From Erythroxylum novogranatense (Eukaryota > Streptophyta > Magnoliopsida > Malpighiales > Erythroxylaceae), in NCBI GenBank assembly GCA_029891385.1, contig CM057229.1:7101001-7165000 (forward strand): a stretch of DNA of 64,000 bases. The letters are read 5' to 3'. A program made the translations under genes and the position numbers. Of the stretch, positions 1 through 12,365 are shown piece by piece. The notes beneath the pieces are model-generated. The model ran no database searches. It was not told the origin of the DNA and worked only from the letters and a program-made list of their open reading frames with translations. Within the stretch, counting starts at the first letter, position 1; each line of letters starts with the position of its first letter.

Positions 1-59
1 AGATGAAGGGGGTGCAATGATCTGCAAAGCGGCAATGACTATTAGAGGTAAGAGAATAT

Positions 60-330
60 TTGTTGATGTATGACTTCTCGATTCAGCAGCTACTTTTTAT
101 ATGACCTCTCGAAGAGAATGGTTTCATCAGTATGAAGTTGTCTCTGGGGATCCATGTATAGCTGTAATAATTAAGCTTTGAAGATCATTGGTATCGACAC
201 TATTAAGTTAAATATGTATGATAGGACAACTCAGACTATTGAAAAAGTACGACATGTGAAGGGCTTGAAGAAGAATTTGTTGTCTGTAGGACAACTGGAT
301 AATCTCGGTTCAGATTTGAGATTCAAAACA
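60..330 (+). pseudogene. copia protease domain remnant
   Basis: The plus-strand translation holds a degenerate aspartic-protease region. LLDSAATFYMTSRREWF corresponds to the usual copia W-x-x-DTGAS-x-H-M-T-x-x-x-x-W-F block, with the catalytic DTGA changed to DSAA. Several stops follow. In a live copia element this enzyme cuts the Gag-Pol polyprotein. It cannot be active here. Confidence 0.6.
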
Positions 331-464
331 AGATTATGAAAGTGATTAAAAGAGTGTTAACATTTATGAAAGCAGAGAAGATTGCTGCAAATCTGTACAT
401 GTTGAAAGGAGTAACTTTATAAGAAGGAGATGCGAGAACTAGTTCGGATGACAAATCTACAATG

Positions 465-1130
465 ATGTAGCATAAAAAGTTTGAACATATGTCAGAACAA
501 GGAATGAAGATACTTGCAGAGAAGAATCTACTTTCAAGTCTTACAAAGGTATCACTACCCTTTTGTGAACATTTTATTGTGAGTAAGCAGCATCGATTGA
601 AGTTCTATACATCAAAATTCAAAAGCAAAGAAATTCTAGAATTGGTTCACTCTGAGATATGGCAAGCACTAGTTATGTCCCTAGGAGGAGAAAATTTCTT
701 TGTATCATTCATTGATAATTATTTGAGGAGATGTTGGGTGTTTTCTATCAAGAGGAAGGCAGATGTGTTTCCAACTTTGTTTATGCTCGCATAATGGAGG
801 CAAATATACTAAAAAAGTTGATGAATTATGCAAGCAAAAAGGCATCAAAAGATAGTTTATGATGGCATACACTGCTCAACAAAATGGAGTAGTATAACTG
901 ATGAATAGAACTCTGTTGGAAAGAATAAGAACGATGTTGAGAACTGCAAGCTTAGATAAGAATTTATAGACAGAAACAATCAATAATGCCTCTTATGTGG
1001 TGAATCGAGCTCCATCAACTGCAATTGAGTTGAAGACACCGATGGAGATGTGGACTGATAAACTAATGGATTATCCCAACCTCTATATATTTGGAAGTCC
1101 TACCTATGTAATATTCAATGCCTAAGAAAC
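465..1130 (+). pseudogene. copia GAG-pre-integrase and integrase remnant
   Basis: The open stretch at 489-794 reads EQGMKILAEKNLL, then LPFCEHFIVSKQHRLKFYTS, then LELVHSEIW and FVSFIDNYLRRCWVF. These are the zinc-binding leader (H...H...C...C) and the start of the DDE integrase core of a Tnt1-like copia element. The second catalytic block follows after a frameshift near 795, and the APSTAIELKTPMEMW-type block is near 1010-1060. The domain would insert element cDNA into the genome. Stops and frameshifts make it inactive. Confidence 0.75.
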
Positions 1131-1320
1131 TATGAAGTTGGATCCAAAATCTAGAAGATGTATTTTCTTGGGATATGTTGAAGGAGTAAAGAGGTATCGT
1201 CTATGGGATCTCACTGCCCACAAGATTGTTATCAACAGAGATGTTATTTTCTTGGGAAGATATGATCAAGAGCAAAAAAAAGATGTTAGTACTTCAAAAG
1301 AGAATTAAGATATTACAACA

Positions 1321-2470
1321 GTGCAGGTGGAAAGGGCATTTGTTCAAAATGATTCTTTTGAAGTTGCACCAAAGCATGAGGAGCAAGAACCAATCGAATA
1401 TGATGTTTCAGATACTCGAACATCAACTCGCATAAGAAGAACATCGAGTTGGCACTCAGATTATATTATGGAGAGTAATATTGCATATTGTCTTTTAACT
1501 GAGGATGGAGAGCCATCAACTCTTCAAGAAGCAATGAATAGTTCATATGCATCTCAGTGGATGGCAATAATGCAGTAAAAAATTGAAGCTCTACATAAGA
1601 ATAAGACATGGGAGCTAGTATCACTATCATAAGGAAGAAAGCATATTAGTAATAAATGGGATTACAAGATCAAGTGGAGTGGTGATGATCAAGTAGAGCG
1701 ATATCGTGCTAGATTGATGGTAAAAGGATATGTTCCGAAGGAAGGAATTGAATTCAATGAAATATTTCCTCCTGTGGTTCGACTCACTACAGTTCGAGTA
1801 GTTTTGGCGATGTGTGTTACATTTGACTTGCATCTTAAGCAGCTAGATGTGAAAACTACATTTCTTCATGGAGATCTTAAAGAAGAAATTTATATGCTCC
1901 ATCTAGAAGGTTTTGAAGAAAAAGAGAAAGAAGACTTGGTTTGCACGTTGAACAAATCTCTGTATCGTTTAAAGTAGGCACCGAGGTGTTAGTATAAGAG
2001 ATTTGATTCCTTCATCATGAGCCTTGGATACAGAAGACTAAATGCAGATCCTTGTGCATATTTCAAGAGGTTTGAGAAAGATGATTTATAGTCTTGTTGT
2101 TGTATGTAGACGACATGTTGGTAGCAAGCTCCAATAATGATCGTATCAAAGAATTGAAGGCACAGTTGGATAAGGAATTTGAAATGAAGGACTTAAGATC
2201 AACAAACAAGATTCTAGGGATGCAAATTCACTGACACATAAATAATAGAAAATTTTGGCTTTCTCATAAGAAATGTTTGAAGAAGACCTTGCGACGATTC
2301 AACATGCAAGATTGTAAGTCAATTTATACCCCTCTTCCTATTAATTTCAAGTTATCCTCATGTATGAGTCCTAACAATGAAGAAGAGAGGATGGAGATGT
2401 CTCGAGTATCGCGTGGATCAGTAGCAAGAAGCTTAATGTTTGTTATGATTTGTCAAAACTAGACATTACA
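1321..2470 (+). pseudogene. copia reverse transcriptase remnant
   Basis: From 1321 the frame carries the acidic linker, then MNSSYASQWMAIMQ, a stop, and NKWDYKIKWSGD. The RT core at 1714-1977 includes KGYVPKEGIEFNEIFPPVVR and LKQLDVKTTFLHGDLKEEI. The catalytic block appears as LLYVDDML near 2097-2120 but sits after stops. RMEMSRV...GSVARSLM near 2390-2440 is the end-of-RT block. The polymerase core is recognisable but broken at least four times. Confidence 0.8.
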
Positions 2471-2559
2471 CATATAGTGGGAGTGGTTAGTTGATACATG
2501 GCAAATCCTAGTCAAGAGCATTAAAATACTATTAAGAAAATTCTTAAATATATCAAGAG

Positions 2560-3010
2560 AACCTCATATGTTGCATTGTGTTATGGAGGATCAGATTTGA
2601 CTATTAAAGGATATGTTGATACTGATTATGCAGATGATCTTGATAAAAATAAATATGTTACAAGATATGTGTTTACACTAGCTAAAGGAGTTATAAGCTG
2701 GGTTTCAAAACTGCATTCAGTTACAGTTACGTTAATAACAAAAGTAGAATATATAGTAGATACACAAGCTAGTAAAGAAGCAATGTAGTTGAAGTTAATA
2801 TTGGAAGAACTCGAATGTAAACAAGAAAACATTATTTTGTTTTGTGATAACCAAAGTGCTTTGCATCTTGCAAGGAATCCAGCATTTCATTCAAAGACAA
2901 AATACATTCTAGCTCAATATCACATTCATCAGTGAGAAAGTGGAAGAAGGAATGGTGGATATATAGAAAATTCATACAATAGATAACATGGCAGATTTTA
3001 TGACAAAAGC
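2560..3010 (+). pseudogene. copia RNase H remnant
   Basis: LKGYVDTDYADDLDKNK-type sequence at 2605-2650 is the copia RNase H start (usually GYVDSDYAGDLD). ISWVSKLHSVTVTLITKVEYI (2690-2755, read in pieces) is the SWxSxxQ...STTEAEY block, and ILFCDNQSALHLARNP lies near 2835-2880. This enzyme removes RNA from the replication hybrid. Stops at 2788 and later show decay. Confidence 0.75.
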
Positions 3011-3130
3011 AATCAATGGTAACAAGTTTATATAATGTTGATCCCCATATGGCTTGAAAGAAACATAACCAACATGAAGCGACAAGTTAGAAAAGAATGG
3101 TGTGAAGATATGATTGATTATCAATCAAAT

Positions 3131-3146
3131 CTTCAAATGGGAGAAT
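3131..3146 (+). other. polypurine tract of the first copia element
   Basis: A purine-rich run (AAATGGGAGAATTG) sits immediately before the 3' LTR, where plus-strand DNA synthesis of a copia element is primed. Confidence 0.6.
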
Positions 3147-3502
3147 TGTAAAAAAAGGTAGGCATCGAAAATTGAAATAAAAAAAGTCAAAGATAGCTAG
3201 CTAAATGATCAACCGTCCCACACACCTCTTGCCTATAAATAGGAAGGAGATGAAGAGAGCAAATCATCCATTAGCTAAGAAAAGAAATGAGTGCGAGTGA
3301 AAAAAGAGAAAATATTTTGTATATTTTGTGAGTCTAGTTTTTCTCCTTGTAATTCTCCAATATTTCAATAATAAAATTCTTCTATCATTTCCAGTAATTT
3401 TTACCCTACTTTAGGGGTTTTCTATGTAAAATTTATCTATTTGTTATTATTCTTTCAATCCTATTTAGCTGCAAATCTGTTCTAATCTGGTCAATTTTTA
3501 CA
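3147..3502 (+). repeat. 3' LTR of the first copia element (356 bp)
   Basis: It begins TGTAAAAA and ends TTTTTACA, a perfect 8-bp terminal inverted repeat. It starts right after the polypurine tract. A TATA-like CTATAAATAG is at about 3232-3241 and an AATAAA at about 3368-3373, as expected for an LTR promoter and polyadenylation region. The other LTR is outside the window. Confidence 0.85.
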
Positions 3503-3745
3503 ATATCCATGAGTTTAATCATCCTCTTCTCAAGTCCTTGGAAATCAACCTAATGTAGGACTAGGAAAAAATGGTCCATATTTGTATTTCCATGGTCTTC
3601 ATAATAAGACCCCTCAATGTTTTTGTTTTTTTGTCCAACACACCCTTCCCATAATAACGCTTCTTTGAAATCATTCGCAACATAAGGTTGAAAGCAAGAT
3701 TTTTATCTCTGAACTCCTAGAACGGCTACTTTAGCAATTGAATTT
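3503..3745 (-). pseudogene. cytochrome P450 exon-1 fragment
   Basis: Read on the minus strand, this aligns with the better preserved P450 exon at 45795-46075: the same DFQGLEKRMIK-like end, the KRYYGKG-like block (plus-strand cccttcccataataacgctt) and the VMLRMI-type stretch. It has small deletions and a T-run. The fragment stops exactly where the copia LTR begins. The missing downstream part should lie left of the window if copia inserted into this copy. It belongs to the same family as the other P450 genes here. Confidence 0.75.
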
Positions 3746-3856
3746 CCTTTAAAGATAATGAACATAAAAAATATGGCTGAAGGCAGTAAATAAATAAGTA
3801 AATGCTATCTGGAAGTCTGGATATGTCCACCAACCAACGACACTAGCTGGATATGA

Positions 3857-4283
3857 TGTAAGAAGCCAAAATTATGAATCAATTACGTGATATGGAATAT
3901 AAATACTTACTTGTTGAAGACATGATCGACAAATTGTGAAAGCATCACTCAGGTGTTTGGTGATGGTTAGGACTTCCACAGTAACTCCGCTCTCTTTGGA
4001 AAAATACAATTCTCAATAGGGTAAACTGTAGAGAGACCATACATATGTATATATAGGGAGTGCAGCGTGGACCTGGCCACAGATAGCAACCCTAGGCCTG
4101 CCCATCACGAGCCTTAGGATTAGGCCTGCACCATTAATCACACTAACGGTATAAAGTGCTTAAGTCCAATAAGGATTATAATAATAGTGGACCATAGGCA
4201 TCTTAATAGGGATCATATCATTAACTTGTTTTTAATAAAACCAAAAATACAACTGATTGTAGCTCACAAAATATATTCTAACA
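3857..4283 (-). repeat. 3' LTR of the second copia element
   Basis: 427 bp, plus-strand TGTAAGAAG to TTCTAACA. It matches 14559-14965 along its whole length, with many substitutions and small indels. For a minus-strand element this is the downstream LTR. Confidence 0.88.
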
Positions 4284-4374
4284 TTGTCGCATTTTTGCAA
4301 AATTAATTGTTTAATTTTATTTCTAAAAACATTTGAAAATGACTCTCAAGCTAATAAACTAAATTTTGTGCAAA

Positions 4375-4999
<625 letters not shown>

Positions 5000-6277
5000 G
5001 CATTAAAAGAGATTTAAAATCCCTATGTCTTCAACATGCTTTTGGAACACTATAGGTCGAAGACCCTTGGTTAAGGGATCAGTTAGTATGGAGTCTGTAA
5101 CTATATGCTCGATGACAATCTCTTTATTCTTCACTAGGTCTCTGACAGTTAGATGCTTTAATTCCATGTGTTTAGAACCACTAAAATCTTGTCATTTTTA
5201 GTGTAAAACACTGCAACACTGTTATCATAGTAGATTCTAAGAGGTCTAGCAATGGAATCCATAATGTGAAGTCGGTCACCAGGCTTCTCAACCAAATAAC
5301 ATGAGTAGCAGCTGCATAACAAGCAATAAATTCAACCTGCATAGTAGAAGATACAACCATAGTTTGCTTCTTACTCTTCCAAGATATCGCCCCTAGCCAA
5401 CATAAAGAAGTAACCAGAAGAAAATTTCATGTCATCAGGACACCCAGCTAGATCTCAATCACTCTACCCTATTATCTCTAAATTGTCAACTCTTTTATAC
5501 ACAAGCATATACTCCTTGGTTTTCTGCAAGTATCACATCACTTTCTTAGCAGCTAACCAATGAGCATTATCAAGATCTGGTACCTACCTAAAACCCCAAT
5601 TATATAAGCAATGTCAGGCCTAGTGCAAACTTGAGATTACATCAAACTACCTAACGACTATCAAATGGAATGTTATTTATCTCTGTTTTTTCAATGTCAT
5701 TCTTAGGACACTGGTTTTTATTGAATTTATCACCCTTAATGACTAATACATCACCGGGTTTACAGTTTTGCATGTCAAATATATCTAGGACTTTATTAAT
5801 ATATTCCCTTTGAGACAAGCCAAGTAAGTTACGAGATCTATCCCTGTGAATTTCAATTCCTAGCACAAAACTTGCCTCAACAAGATCTTTCATCTCAAAG
5901 TGCTTTGCCATCATCTACTTAGTTTCATTCAGTAATCCAAGATCACTATTAGCAAGTAGAATATCATCAACATATAAAATGAGAAAAAAGAACTTACTCC
6001 CACTAACCTTTAGGTATATACACTGATCAACTTTATCTTCTTCAAAACTCAAGGAGGTAACGACTTCATCAAATTTTAGGTACCACTACCTAAAAGGTTG
6101 TTTCAGACCATAAATAGATTTCTTTAACTTGTTTACTAAATACTCATTACCGTTTGACTGAAAACCCTTAGGTTGTTGCATGTATACTTCCTTGAGGAGA
6201 TCACCATTCAAAAAAGTTGTCTTGACATCCATTTGATGTAACTCTATATTGAAATGTGTTACAAGAGCCATGAAAAA
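5000..6277 (-). pseudogene. copia reverse transcriptase (C-terminal part) and RNase H remnant
   Basis: On the minus strand, 6250-6090 reads MALVTHFNIELHQMDVKTT then FLNGDLLKEVYMQQPKGF and KKSIYGLKQPFR, the RT fingers and palm. 5914-5651 reads HFEMKDLVEASFVLGIEIHR and LGLSQREYINKVLDIFDMQ. A degenerate Y-V-D-D block lies near 5945-5975 and RNase H from about 5640 to 5040. Stops separate the pieces. The frame is cut at 6277 by the gypsy insert and resumes at 10282. Confidence 0.85.
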
Positions 6278-7136
6278 TGTAACACCCCACTCCCGTAAGA
6301 CCCGAACCCGATATCGTTGGTGATATCCGAGTCCGTGTCCCACGAGGGTGGCGTACTACATCAGTCGATTTAAAATTCAGTACACACTTTTTTTTTCTTT
6401 TTGGAGCCATTAACTCCGCGTTCACCACGGCAAACACAGTAAGTAAATAAAATCCGTATTCAAGATAAACCCGTTTCAGTTATTACAGTCATCCAGTAAT
6501 AATTACAATCAGTCAATGCAGTAAAACATTAATACCACAATGGCTCAGTAAAAATATAAAGCCTTGTTATACAGTGATTGCGGAATACAATGTACTAAAA
6601 CACTAATGCAGACACGAACTGATCCCGACCTCTAACCTTTACTCGTCTACAGTAGATATACTCCCGTGTCAACCGGGTATTCTTGAAACTGAAAAATAAA
6701 TGCAAATTTTGGGTGAGTTTTGCGAACTCAGTGAGAAACCATCATCGATGGTTCACTCAAATCATGCATTACGCCCATGGCGCACAGACATAGTCTGATA
6801 ATAATCAATTACCAGTCAGCCGTCAGTAACAATTTACAGTAACATGAAACCATTCACAGTAATTCATACCATTATGAAAGCAGTATATGTCACAGAACAG
6901 TCATTTGTGCAAATGCAATGCATATATGACTCTTTCCGGTTATTGATATTGTGCCCAAGTGCTCGGTCGGTGTTCGGTGGGGACGCGTCGAGATTTTCTC
7001 CCCTCGGGCTCGTGGCTTGTCGATGCGATATGAGAGCTCGAAGCTCTTATCGGTAAAAATAGCAACTGGGGCACGCGTCCATTATCGATCATGCAATTAT
7101 GCATGCAGTGCAGTATGCAGTAAATGTACAATGTTT

Positions 7137-7224
7137 GGCTATAAAGCCCAGTGTATCAGTGAATCAATGATATGGCTATAAAGCCCAGTATAGCAGTGTT
7201 CAGTACGGTGGCTATAAAGCCCAG
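7137..7224. repeat. three copies of a GGCTATAAAGCCCAG box
   Basis: The 15-mer occurs at 7137, 7174 and 7210, spaced 37 and 36 bp, inside the 4 kb gypsy LTR. The core GGCTATAAAGCC is near-palindromic and contains TATAAA. It may be LTR promoter architecture, but no expression evidence is available. Confidence 0.7.
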
Positions 7225-7812
7225 ATCTACCGATGTCGATAAAATCATACAATACACGCCGATATTCATACAAATGATCATTCAATTCACTTTTGCACGT
7301 AATTCACGTTGAGCATGTAAGCAATCGAAATTTGAGAAACCAACTAGGTTACTCACCTATTACTTCGAGCTAATGCGGAAGTCTCCGTGACGTCGGTCGA
7401 TCGACGCCTCAATTAGGCCTCTATATGAATCGAGAAAAATACGAGTCACTAAATATGAAATTTGTGCTCATAATGATGAGATATGCATGTTCATGAATTC
7501 GGTCCTAATTCAATATTTTCCCATAATAAAATTCTATGAAAAATTAGAAATCCATAGGCGGCGACGGCATGCATTCGGACCTCTATAGGTCCCCGATTAA
7601 ATAAAAGCAGTGTTTACAAGTTAAATCGATAGGGGCTACGTCAAATTCCGTCTAAAATTCTCGTTTTCTTATAAATGAAATTAAATATTCAACGAATCCG
7701 ATGCCTCTGGAATCAGGTCAATCGGACGTCGGACGGAAAGAAATTGACAATGTAACAATCGGATCAATTTAATACCAAATAAAATTTAAAAATAAAAAAT
7801 TCCATAAATGCA

Positions 7813-7930
7813 CCTCAGGGGGGCGCGCCCGCCCTGAGGCGATTTCACCTCACTGCGTCGCGAGGCGAGGCGTCGCCTCGCGACCAGCCCGATTATCTCG
7901 CCCTCGCGAGGCGATATGTCGCCTCGCGAG
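7813..7930. repeat. GC-rich hairpin cluster in the gypsy LTR
   Basis: Three inverted repeats lie in 118 bp: CCTCAGGG/CCCTGAGG (7813-7820 and 7832-7839), GTCGCGAGGCGA/TCGCCTCGCGAC (7857-7868 and 7873-7884, 4-bp loop) and a similar 12-bp pair (7903-7914 and 7919-7930, 4-bp loop). All arms are perfect. The surrounding DNA is AT-rich, so the CpG-dense block stands out. Confidence 0.9.
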
Positions 7931-10281
7931 ACGGCGAGTCACCTGCCTGCCCTTTTCCTTTTTTCAGATTTCAATCCTACTTTTCCAACTACTCTAACTT
8001 TTAGCACACAAATCAGAAAATACCCACTATACCTCATTGGAAAGCTTATGAAAAGCTCTACAATTCTCAAGAAGACCATAAAAATCAATTCCAACCCTAA
8101 GGGTGTCAAATAATCCATCAAACCTTCTGCCTTCACAATTTCCATCAACACAGAGCAGTACATTTACAATTTCATAACTCACTGATTCCTTAGTAATAAA
8201 TTACCACAAAAATATGGTCAACAAGTTCACAATGTCCTCTACAACTTTCATGAACAATCCAAAATCAAATTCTATTTCTAAACTAGTCCATTAATTCATT
8301 CAATGTCACTGTCCCTGAAATCCTTCACTTTGGGCAGTAATCTTACAAGAAGCATAACTTCCAGTATATAAGTCAATAAAATCAGAACTTTATATCCTTG
8401 TAAAGATAACATCTCAAACTTCAATTTTCATGAAGCACTCAACATCCAATTCGATCTCTAACAATTTAAAAACTGTTATGGAAGTTTCTGTTATCATCAG
8501 CCATTCATAACCTAATGTAGGATCAGTTTTTGAAAAATCATATCTCCCAATTCTGACTTCTAAAAATTACAAACCATATGTCATTTTCAAGGTAATCTTT
8601 TCCTCTACAACTTTTCAGAAGCTCACTCACACCAATTCAGTCCATTTAAAATGTTAAAATTGCCTCCAATCAGTAAACTCACAAAATCACACTTAAGCTA
8701 GGTTTCATCCAAAATGCTCAAAACCAGTCATTAGTAATCAATTCATATCTCCCAATACACAATTCTAAAAATAGCAAGATCAGTAGCAATGGAAAGATAA
8801 TTCAATATGCTACAACTTCCATGAAGATCATTCTCCCAAATTCCATCTCAATTAATTCATAAAAATCATCAAACTCAGATGTCATGGTTGCGGTTACTGT
8901 TCACAGACAATGGAACAGTAACTTTCCCATTCAAAATTTCACCCTTCTATCAATGGAATTCAACAACACTTATTTCACACTAAATTGGAGCCAACAGTCC
9001 AAAGTTTCAGTGGCCACTAACCTTACCTCATTTGCATTTCTACACAATAAGTTATGAATAAAACAGTAACATCACTTATAATTCCAACTTTCCAGATTTA
9101 AGGTTAACCTTAGTTCAACCACTTCCAATACCTTTTTCACATCATTAAACATCACAATAAATACAAATTAAATCTTACTCCAGTCACACAGATACTAGGG
9201 TTAATACTGAAAAATTTACAGCATTAAATTCCTCAATTCAGATACTCAATTAATTATCCATAATCAATTCAAAATCAAACCATATCATTACTTTCAATTC
9301 AGTCATCACTTAGCTTTATGCCCCTTACTTTAAATCATATAATCAACACTTTAATGTCTACATGAACCTTATACATGCTTTAAATCCTTATATTAACTAC
9401 CCCCATACTATCATGACATTTAATTCCATGTAAATACACCATTTAAAGATCAAAACTTAAATAACAACTTACCTAATTCAAACCCTCCTTCAAACCTTCA
9501 ACAACCACTTCTAACTCCTACACCAAGGATCAACCTCCTTCCCTTCTCAAGTATACACAAAACTCATCATCTAACTTTGATGAGATCAAGAGATGGTAGC
9601 TTAAAGTTGCAAAGAGAGAAGAGTAAAAGGGAAAATTCGATGGTTGCAAATGAAGAGCTTGTTTTGTGTTTGTGTGTATGTGTTTCGGATGGCTTTTACA
9701 AAGCCTCAAAAAAATCAATCTTCTCCTTGCCTTTAAACACATACACATCCGAGAGAGAGTGAAGAGAGGCATTTAATGTTGCCTTTTAAATGGCAAATTA
9801 TAATTGGTCCACATATTTAAAGAAAAGTCAAATTATTACTTATTTAATCCAGTCCAAACTTTTACTCCATTTTACTCCAATGGCCCTACTTTCAGTCCCA
9901 AAATAATATACCCCATATTACAGTACCATTGGGTAGCGATTTTTGCTACCGAGAATCGACCGGTTCGCCAATTGGCGATTTAGCGGCCCAGGAATTTTCT
10001 CCGGAAAATTCCAGAAAAATTCCTATAAATCCCAAAAATGTAAAACGCTTAATAGCGCACTCAGAACAATTTTTCAAATCCCATAACTACGTTAATCACA
10101 ATAAAATACCGTTAGGCCCAATTACCGGGAATGTCATGAATGCATTTACCGTAATTCCATGTACACAATTAATACTGTGTATCAATCCTATTATGCATGA
10201 ACAGTAATGATTATTCCTTATCAATCCCATCCTATGCCAATTTTACTATTTTACCCTTCCAGGAGGGGGTGGGATGTTACA

Positions 10282-10950
10282 ACAAATCTAAATGAATCTT
10301 TACCAGACACTGGGGAAAAAGTTGTAGTTCAATGCCCTCTCTTTGTGTGAAATCTTTCGCTACTAGGCTAGTTTTATATCTCTCAACTTGATCTTTAGAT
10401 TCCTTTTGGTTTTAAAAATCCATTTACAACCTATCACCCTACAATTTTTAGGCAATTCAATAAGTTCCCACACTTAATTATTAGCTATAGGCTGCATTTC
10501 TTCTTTCATGCCATCTACCCACATATTAGAATGAGCATAAGACATCAGCCTTCTGATAAGATTTAGGTCAACATTATCCCTAATATCATACATGTCTTCA
10601 CTAAGACAAACAAAGTAATCATTGGAAATAGTCGGTCTCCTCTGTCTAACTGACCTCTTAAGAGGTACTTGCATAATAGGTTCAATGGGATGAGGAGTAT
10701 CAATTAATGCAAGAGGGTCAACAACATTATTAGAAGGATCAACCGGAGCAAAGGAATCAACCACATTTTCAACTAAAGGAGCATTAACCAAGTTCTCGAA
10801 TAGTAATTCTAGGCGTGTTATCAATGGAAAGAGGAAAAGAAAAATCTCACTCATATTAATAGTGAAATCAACAGTAGGAATAATAACTTTAGCCTTCTCC
10901 AATTCTAAAAGTTTTGCATTCCTAGATTCCATAATTCTAGAACCGCTTCT
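10282..10950 (-). pseudogene. copia RT N-terminal part and linker remnant
   Basis: 10932-10474 on the minus strand reads an acidic linker, then PLKRSVRQRRPTISNDYFV (the usual RRSxRxRxxPxxY block), then MSYAHSNMWVDGMKEEMQPI, the start of the copia RT region. 10480-10282 continues with degenerate FKTK and the FFPSVSGKDSFR block before the break at the gypsy insert. It continues with 6277-5000. Confidence 0.8.
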
Positions 10951-10959
10951 GGGACAATA

Positions 10960-11800
10960 AAACTTATATCCTTTTGCATGGTTTGGATATCCAATGAAGA
11001 AACAATGGGTAGTTTTAGGGTTAGTCTTTTTCTCTAGAGGATTATAGATCCTAACTTCTGCAAGATAACCCTACACACAAAAATGGTTTAAACTGGTTTT
11101 TCTACCTATCTAAAGTTCAAAAGGTGTTTTTAGAATGAATTTGCTAGGTACTCTTTTAACGATGTAAAAGGTAGTTTCTAAGGCTTCCCCCCATAAAAAA
11201 ATCTAACAAATTAGTTCCACTCATCATACTCCTCATCATATCTTTTAAAACGCAGTTTCACCTTTCAGCTACATTTTTTTCAGGACTACCAAGCATGGTT
11301 TATTGTGGAACAATTCCACAAGTTTGCAAAATTTTGGCAAATGGTGGTCCCATATGTTACTGTCCAACGTCAAATGTACCATAATACTCACCACCACGAT
11401 TAGATCTCAACACCCAGATGACTTTTCCTAATTGTTTTTCAACTTCAGTTTTAAAAATTTTAAATTTCTCAAGTGCATCAGATTTTTCTTTGATTAAATA
11501 AAGATAGCCAAATCAAGAAAAGTCATCAATAAAAGTAATAAAGTACTTTTACCATAAATAATAGGAGATAGAGGTCCACTAATGTCCGTGTGAATGATTT
11601 CTAAGAGACTTACACTTCTATTTGCATCTTTTTGTTTGGTCTTAGTAAATTTTCCTCTGATGCAATCTACACATGTCCCCAAATCATTAAAGTCTAAGGA
11701 AGGTAAAATGTTATCTCTAATTAATCACTCTACCCTTTCCCTAGAGATGTGACCTAAGCATTTGTGTGACAATAAAGAGGATTTCTCTTTTATCCTAGAC
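10960..11800 (-). pseudogene. copia integrase remnant
   Basis: 11682-11494 reads GTCVDCIRGKFTKTKQKDA then LEIIHTDISGPLSP, the integrase zinc-finger end and first catalytic aspartate block. Around 11400-11280 the second aspartate block and the P-Q-Q-N-G block (here mutated) follow. The GAG-pre-integrase HKRLGHIS block lies near 11760. Multiple stops are present. Confidence 0.78.
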
Positions 11801-11939
11801 TGCTTAGCACGAGTAGTCTTAACATTGAAAGATGCTAGAAAAATTATCATAAGCCAAAGACAATTTATATAAACCGTCCACTAAAAAACCAAGTCCTATT
11901 ATTGTAGAATTAAAAAATAATTTTGTTTTCCACCACCAA

Positions 11940-12365
11940 AAGAAAAGTAAAACCAAGTTTATCTAAGTAAGAAACTGACTAAAGGAAGGTACACAAAAGG
12001 TATTCTTTAAAATAAATCCATGCCCTGAATCTAAAACTAAGGTAACATCTCCAACACACTCCACTACTACTTCAAGAACATTTCCTACCCTCAGCTCGCT
12101 TTCTTTCAGACTTGGCTTCCTCATATTTGCGAACCCCTGTAAGGACACAGCAATATGGGTAGTGGAATCGCTATCAAATCACCAAGAATCTATAGGGACA
12201 TCAACTAGATTAGACTCAAAACAGACAAAAGTAAAATGATTACCTCCAAATTTCTTCTTGTTTTCTAACCAAGCCTTGAATTTACGACATTCTTCTCTAC
12301 AGTGTCCCTTAACCTTACAGAAGACACACCAAGGACTTTCTTAAAGGTAGTTTGCCTAGGACCTC
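11940..12365 (-). pseudogene. copia zinc-knuckle and protease remnant
   Basis: The minus-strand reading gives VKGHCREECRKFKAWLENKK (end of a CCHC knuckle), then [21 protein letters not shown] (protease active site, where WLDTGATxH is usual) and LQGFANMRKPSLKE. The catalytic DTGA has become DSDS, so the protease is inactive. Confidence 0.75.

Larger units (their letters stand above)
1..3502 (+). mobile_element. Ty1/copia retrotransposon (Tnt1/Tork-like), 3' part, decayed
   Basis: This is the downstream part of a copia element; its 5' LTR and gag lie outside the window. The order protease, GAG-pre-integrase, integrase, reverse transcriptase, RNase H, polypurine tract and 3' LTR is the Ty1/copia order. 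Wording such as LVHSEIWQA and ISKQHRLKF in the integrase region resembles Tnt1/Tork elements. Many in-frame stops and frameshifts show it is long dead. It ends at 3502 directly against P450-like sequence, so it probably inserted into a P450 gene or pseudogene. Its partner LTR and target-site duplication cannot be seen. Confidence 0.9.
6278..10281 (-). mobile_element. gypsy-type solo LTR (or LARD-like element), 4.0 kb
   Basis: The insert starts TGTAACACCCC and ends GGGATGTTACA, an imperfect terminal inverted repeat with TG...CA ends. Flanks AAAAA and ACAAA fit a 5-bp target duplication with one change. Removing the insert and one flank copy restores the copia RT frame. It holds no protein domain, no internal primer site and no second repeat, which fits a solo LTR of a chromovirus-like Ty3/gypsy element (Tekay/Del LTRs can be this long). 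The minus orientation is inferred from similarity to the plus-oriented 58136-60936 insert. Small open frames inside look random. Confidence 0.75.
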
